Of a DNA stretch of 64,000 nucleotides, positions 62,017-64,000 are shown piece after piece (position 1 is the first letter of the stretch; each line of letters starts with the position of its first letter). The stretch comes from Pirellulaceae bacterium (GTDB taxonomy: Bacteria; Planctomycetota; Planctomycetia; Pirellulales; Pirellulaceae). The stretch lies in assembly GCA_029243025.1 (NCBI GenBank), contig JAQWSU010000018.1, positions 89,558 through 153,557 of the forward strand. The letters are read 5' to 3'. A model generated the notes under the pieces. That model did no database searches and had not been told where the DNA came from. It worked only from the letters and a program-made list of their open reading frames with translations. A program made the position numbers and the translations under genes.

Positions 62017-64000
62017 ATGCATGAATCCCAGCCAATCCGCTCGCCGATCGCGCTGAAATGCCGACAATTTTTCCTGATGGCCACCGGTGTGATGGTGTGG
62101 CTTGTAAGCGCCGAACCCGCGCCGGCAGCCTGGGTCATCGCGGCAGCTGCGGACAACGATCTCGTACAGGTGTTGAAAGCATCCGGGGTGACAGCAGCGC
62201 GTTTTGACAGCGCTGCAGTTGCGGTGGCCAGTGCGGCAACCGGCGACGGAGTGTTGGTCCTGGCCGATGCCTATCCGGAAAAGACCACGCCTCTGACTCC
62301 CGCGCTTTTTAAAGAGGCCCGGGCGAAGAAAATTCGCCTCTATGTGGAGTACCCTTCGTTCCTCCCGGACCAGAAATGCGGCACGCCGCAAACCCTGAAG
62401 ACCGGCCGTTGGGGCAATGTTCTGGAGCGCACCGTGGTGGCCAGCGATGCCTTTGGCGATGCCTTGAAGAAGTCGCGCATCCTCATGATCCACGGCTGCC
62501 ATTACCTGCCGGCCGAAGCGCGGAATCCGCACCTCGTCGTGGCGCGGGTCGCCGGTTATGACCAGGCGATCTACGGGCTCCCGAACGAAAACGTCCACCC
62601 GATTCTTTTCGAGCATCCGGCTGGCGAGGTGCTGGTGGCGACGACGAAACTCAGCCAGTTTGTAACCGCGCGCTACGCGCCACTGGATGCTTGGGAACCG
62701 GTGTGGCGCATCATCTTGAAGTGGGCTCAGCCCGACGCCGATCTCCCGGCACTGCGCTGGACGCCACCACTGCGGCCCTCCTACGCGCGCGATGCGGCAT
62801 TGCCGGCGGATGCGGAGCGCAGCGCTCTTCGGCGCGGTGCCGAATGGTATCGCAAATCGGGCCTCTTGGTGCATCCCTCATGGCAGGCGTTCTATGACCG
62901 CCCGGCCAATACCGGACCGCCCACTGCCGACTGGCCGGACGGCCATCGTGCCGGACCAGGACCGGGGCGCAATGCCGCCAGCGGCGACGGCAGCCTAGGT
63001 CTGCTGGAGGGCTTCCGCTCGAATATCTATCACGATGGATCGCAGGCGGTGCTCTGGTGGCGGCGTGCCGACAATCACGGCGAATCGGCGGGAGCGCTGG
63101 CGCTGGCCGGCTCGGTCCTCCAGCAACCGGAGTTTTCCCGCACAGGATCAAACCTCGCCGATTGGCTGACCGGCAAGTCCGTTCTCTACAATGGCGTGTT
63201 TGCAGATCCAAAGCATCCCGCCTTCGGACTTTGCGGGTGGAACGACGTGCCTCGCTACTACGGCGGCGCGAACGGATTCGATCAAGTTTGGGGCGATGAC
63301 AACGCGCGGGCATGGCTCGGCCTCCTTCGCGCCGCCACCGCCCTGCGCTCCCAACACTACGACGAACGCCTCGCCCAGCAACTGCTCGCGATGATGCGCC
63401 TGACAGGAAAAAAGGGATTTATGGTGACCCATCTGGATGTTCCCTCGCTGGCGCGGAATGGATGGGAAGGAAGCTTCCTCGGCGATCACGAGCACCTCGC
63501 ACCGCATTACCAGGCCTACGTGCAGGCTTGTTTTCTCTGGGCCGCGCGTGCCACGGGATTTCCCCTGCTCCGGGAGCGGGCGACCAAAGCAATCGCGCGG
63601 ATGATGGAGGCCTACCCGCAGGGCTGGTCGGCGACCAACGATCAGTTCAACCAGGAACGTGCCCGCATGCTGCTGCCACTGGCATGGCTGGTCCGCCTTG
63701 ACGACACCCCCAAGCATCGTGAGTGGTTGCGGAGAGTGGCTACCGATCTTACCCGCGACATGGACGCTTCCGGTGCCATTCTCACCAAGATCAAACGGGG
63801 TCCTGCCAGCAACGAGGCATATGGCACGGGCGAAACCACTCTCATTCAAGCCAACGGAGACCCCAACACCGACCTCTTCTACACGGCCAACTTCGCCCTC
63901 GCTGGTCTGCACGAAGCCGCGGCCGCAACCGGTGAGGCGTTCTACCGCGACGCCGAGAACAAACTGGTGCGCTTCTTTTGCCGCGTGCAGGTGAAGAGTG
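62017..64000 (+). CDS. large secreted toroid-like protein, cut by the right window edge
   Basis: The frame is open from the ATG at 62017 to the last base (661 codons), so the end lies outside. After a hydrophobic helix (CRQFFLMATGVMVWLVSA) come an alpha/beta segment of about 200 residues (GVLVLADAYPEKTTPLTPAL, ARAKKIRLYVEYPSFLPDQK, GCHYLPAEARNPHLVVARVA), a linker, and from about residue 260 a helical-repeat domain with Trp/Gly-rich turns (GFDQVWGDDNARAWLGLLRA, HYQAYVQACFLWAARATGFP, YGTGETTLIQANGDPNTDLF) resembling six-hairpin glycosidases and lyases. No catalytic residues are assigned. The gene is clearly G+C-richer, with G or C at most third codon positions, unlike its neighbours, so transfer from another high-G+C bacterium is likely. 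Its role in glycan degradation is inferred only from fold and context. Confidence 0.75.
   Translation, partial: MHESQPIRSPIALKCRQFFLMATGVMVWLVSAEPAPAAWVIAAAADNDLVQVLKASGVTAARFDSAAVAVASAATGDGVLVLADAYPEKTTPLTPALFKEARAKKIRLYVEYPSFLPDQKCGTPQTLKTGRWGNVLERTVVASDAFGDALKKSRILMIHGCHYLPAEARNPHLVVARVAGYDQAIYGLPNENVHPILFEHPAGEVLVATTKLSQFVTARYAPLDAWEPVWRIILKWAQPDADLPALRWTPPLRPSYARDAALPADAERSALRRGAEWYRKSGLLVHPSWQAFYDRPANTGPPTADWPDGHRAGPGPGRNAASGDGSLGLLEGFRSNIYHDGSQAVLWWRRADNHGESAGALALAGSVLQQPEFSRTGSNLADWLTGKSVLYNGVFADPKHPAFGLCGWNDVPRYYGGANGFDQVWGDDNARAWLGLLRAATALRSQHYDERLAQQLLAMMRLTGKKGFMVTHLDVPSLARNGWEGSFLGDHEHLAPHYQAYVQACFLWAARATGFPLLRERATKAIARMMEAYPQGWSATNDQFNQERARMLLPLAWLVRLDDTPKHREWLRRVATDLTRDMDASGAILTKIKRGPASNEAYGTGETTLIQANGDPNTDLFYTANFALAGLHEAAAATGEAFYRDAENKLVRFFCRVQVKS

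Noticed and set aside
61963-62874. 303-codon minus-strand frame
   Set aside because: It is antisense to the G+C-rich partial gene starting at 62017, whose plus-strand frame has a signal peptide and protein-like content. High G+C makes long antisense frames common.
63148-63912. 254-codon minus-strand frame
   Set aside because: Shadow of the same partial gene. No signal, motif or start signals.
1-64000. Stop-codon reassignment as an explanation for in-frame stops
   Set aside because: Interrupting codons include both TAA and TGA, and intact neighbouring genes end normally at TAA, TAG and TGA.
1-64000. CRISPR array or restriction/defence island
   Set aside because: No regularly spaced repeats with unique spacers were seen. 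The only arrays are the LRR coding repeats and short tandem repeats. No Cas, methylase or nuclease gene was recognised.

Overview
The window looks like a chromosomal segment of a planctomycete, most likely a marine Pirellulales-type bacterium. This is inferred from content, not from a marker gene. Nine reading frames end or once ended in a PEP-CTERM sorting tail. Three of these carry the same calcium-binding, dockerin-like module just before the tail. There are also a formylglycine-type sulfatase, a sialate O-acetylesterase, a GH36 alpha-galactosidase, HEAT, TPR and LRR proteins, and integrase-type transposase remnants of the kind common in planctomycetes. No rRNA, intact tRNA or CRISPR array was found.

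Layout. 0-4.6 kb: a TPR protein cut by the window edge, an APC amino-acid permease and an MFS transporter. 4.9-6.8 kb: two decayed genes joined at a (GT)n microsatellite. 6.9-15.4 kb: a two-domain sialate O-acetylesterase, a CBM9-like PEP-CTERM protein, a small membrane protein with a dispersed repeat, a membrane/HEAT gene pair meeting at an 8-bp tandem repeat, and an alpha/beta hydrolase separated from its PEP-CTERM tail by one in-frame stop. 16-21.5 kb: a dead transposase, a YWTD-type beta-propeller PEP-CTERM protein, a HEAT fragment and a broken haem-domain/Rrf2 pair. 22-29.5 kb: an OafA-type acyltransferase, decayed fragments, an XRE regulator and the alpha-galactosidase.

29.8-35.3 kb holds the most unusual locus, a five-gene minus-strand operon. 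It encodes a toroid-like membrane protein, a small cysteine-rich secreted protein with a double-glycine leader-like site, a membrane-anchored C39-like peptidase, a second C39-like protein whose catalytic Cys is replaced by Asp, and a paralogue of that protein's C-terminal half. It reads as a precursor peptide with its own processing proteins but without the usual ABC transporter.

36-42 kb is an eroded island with remnants of a JmjC-like cupin, a nucleotidyltransferase split at an A7 tract and fused to a transposase tail, a sialate esterase fragment and a transposase fragment, around one intact Tat-exported phosphoesterase. 42.5-49 kb is a secreted-protein cluster with two jelly-roll-like PEP-CTERM paralogues flanking a phosphoesterase, followed by another phosphoesterase. 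49.8-53.2 kb carries an alanine/glycine:Na+ symporter, an ABM-domain enzyme and a YkvI-like transporter flanked by direct repeats. 53.5-58.6 kb has an LRR PEP-CTERM protein, a coupled pair of unknown genes and two more PEP-CTERM proteins. 59.3-60.9 kb is an iduronate-sulfatase-like gene, and a G+C-rich secreted protein runs off the right edge.

The intact genes fit a lifestyle of scavenging sulfated and acetylated polysaccharides, exporting many surface proteins and importing amino acids. A striking general feature is the number of otherwise well preserved genes broken by a single stop or a single-base homopolymer change. Either this is a region of recent gene decay, or some of the changes are sequencing errors.
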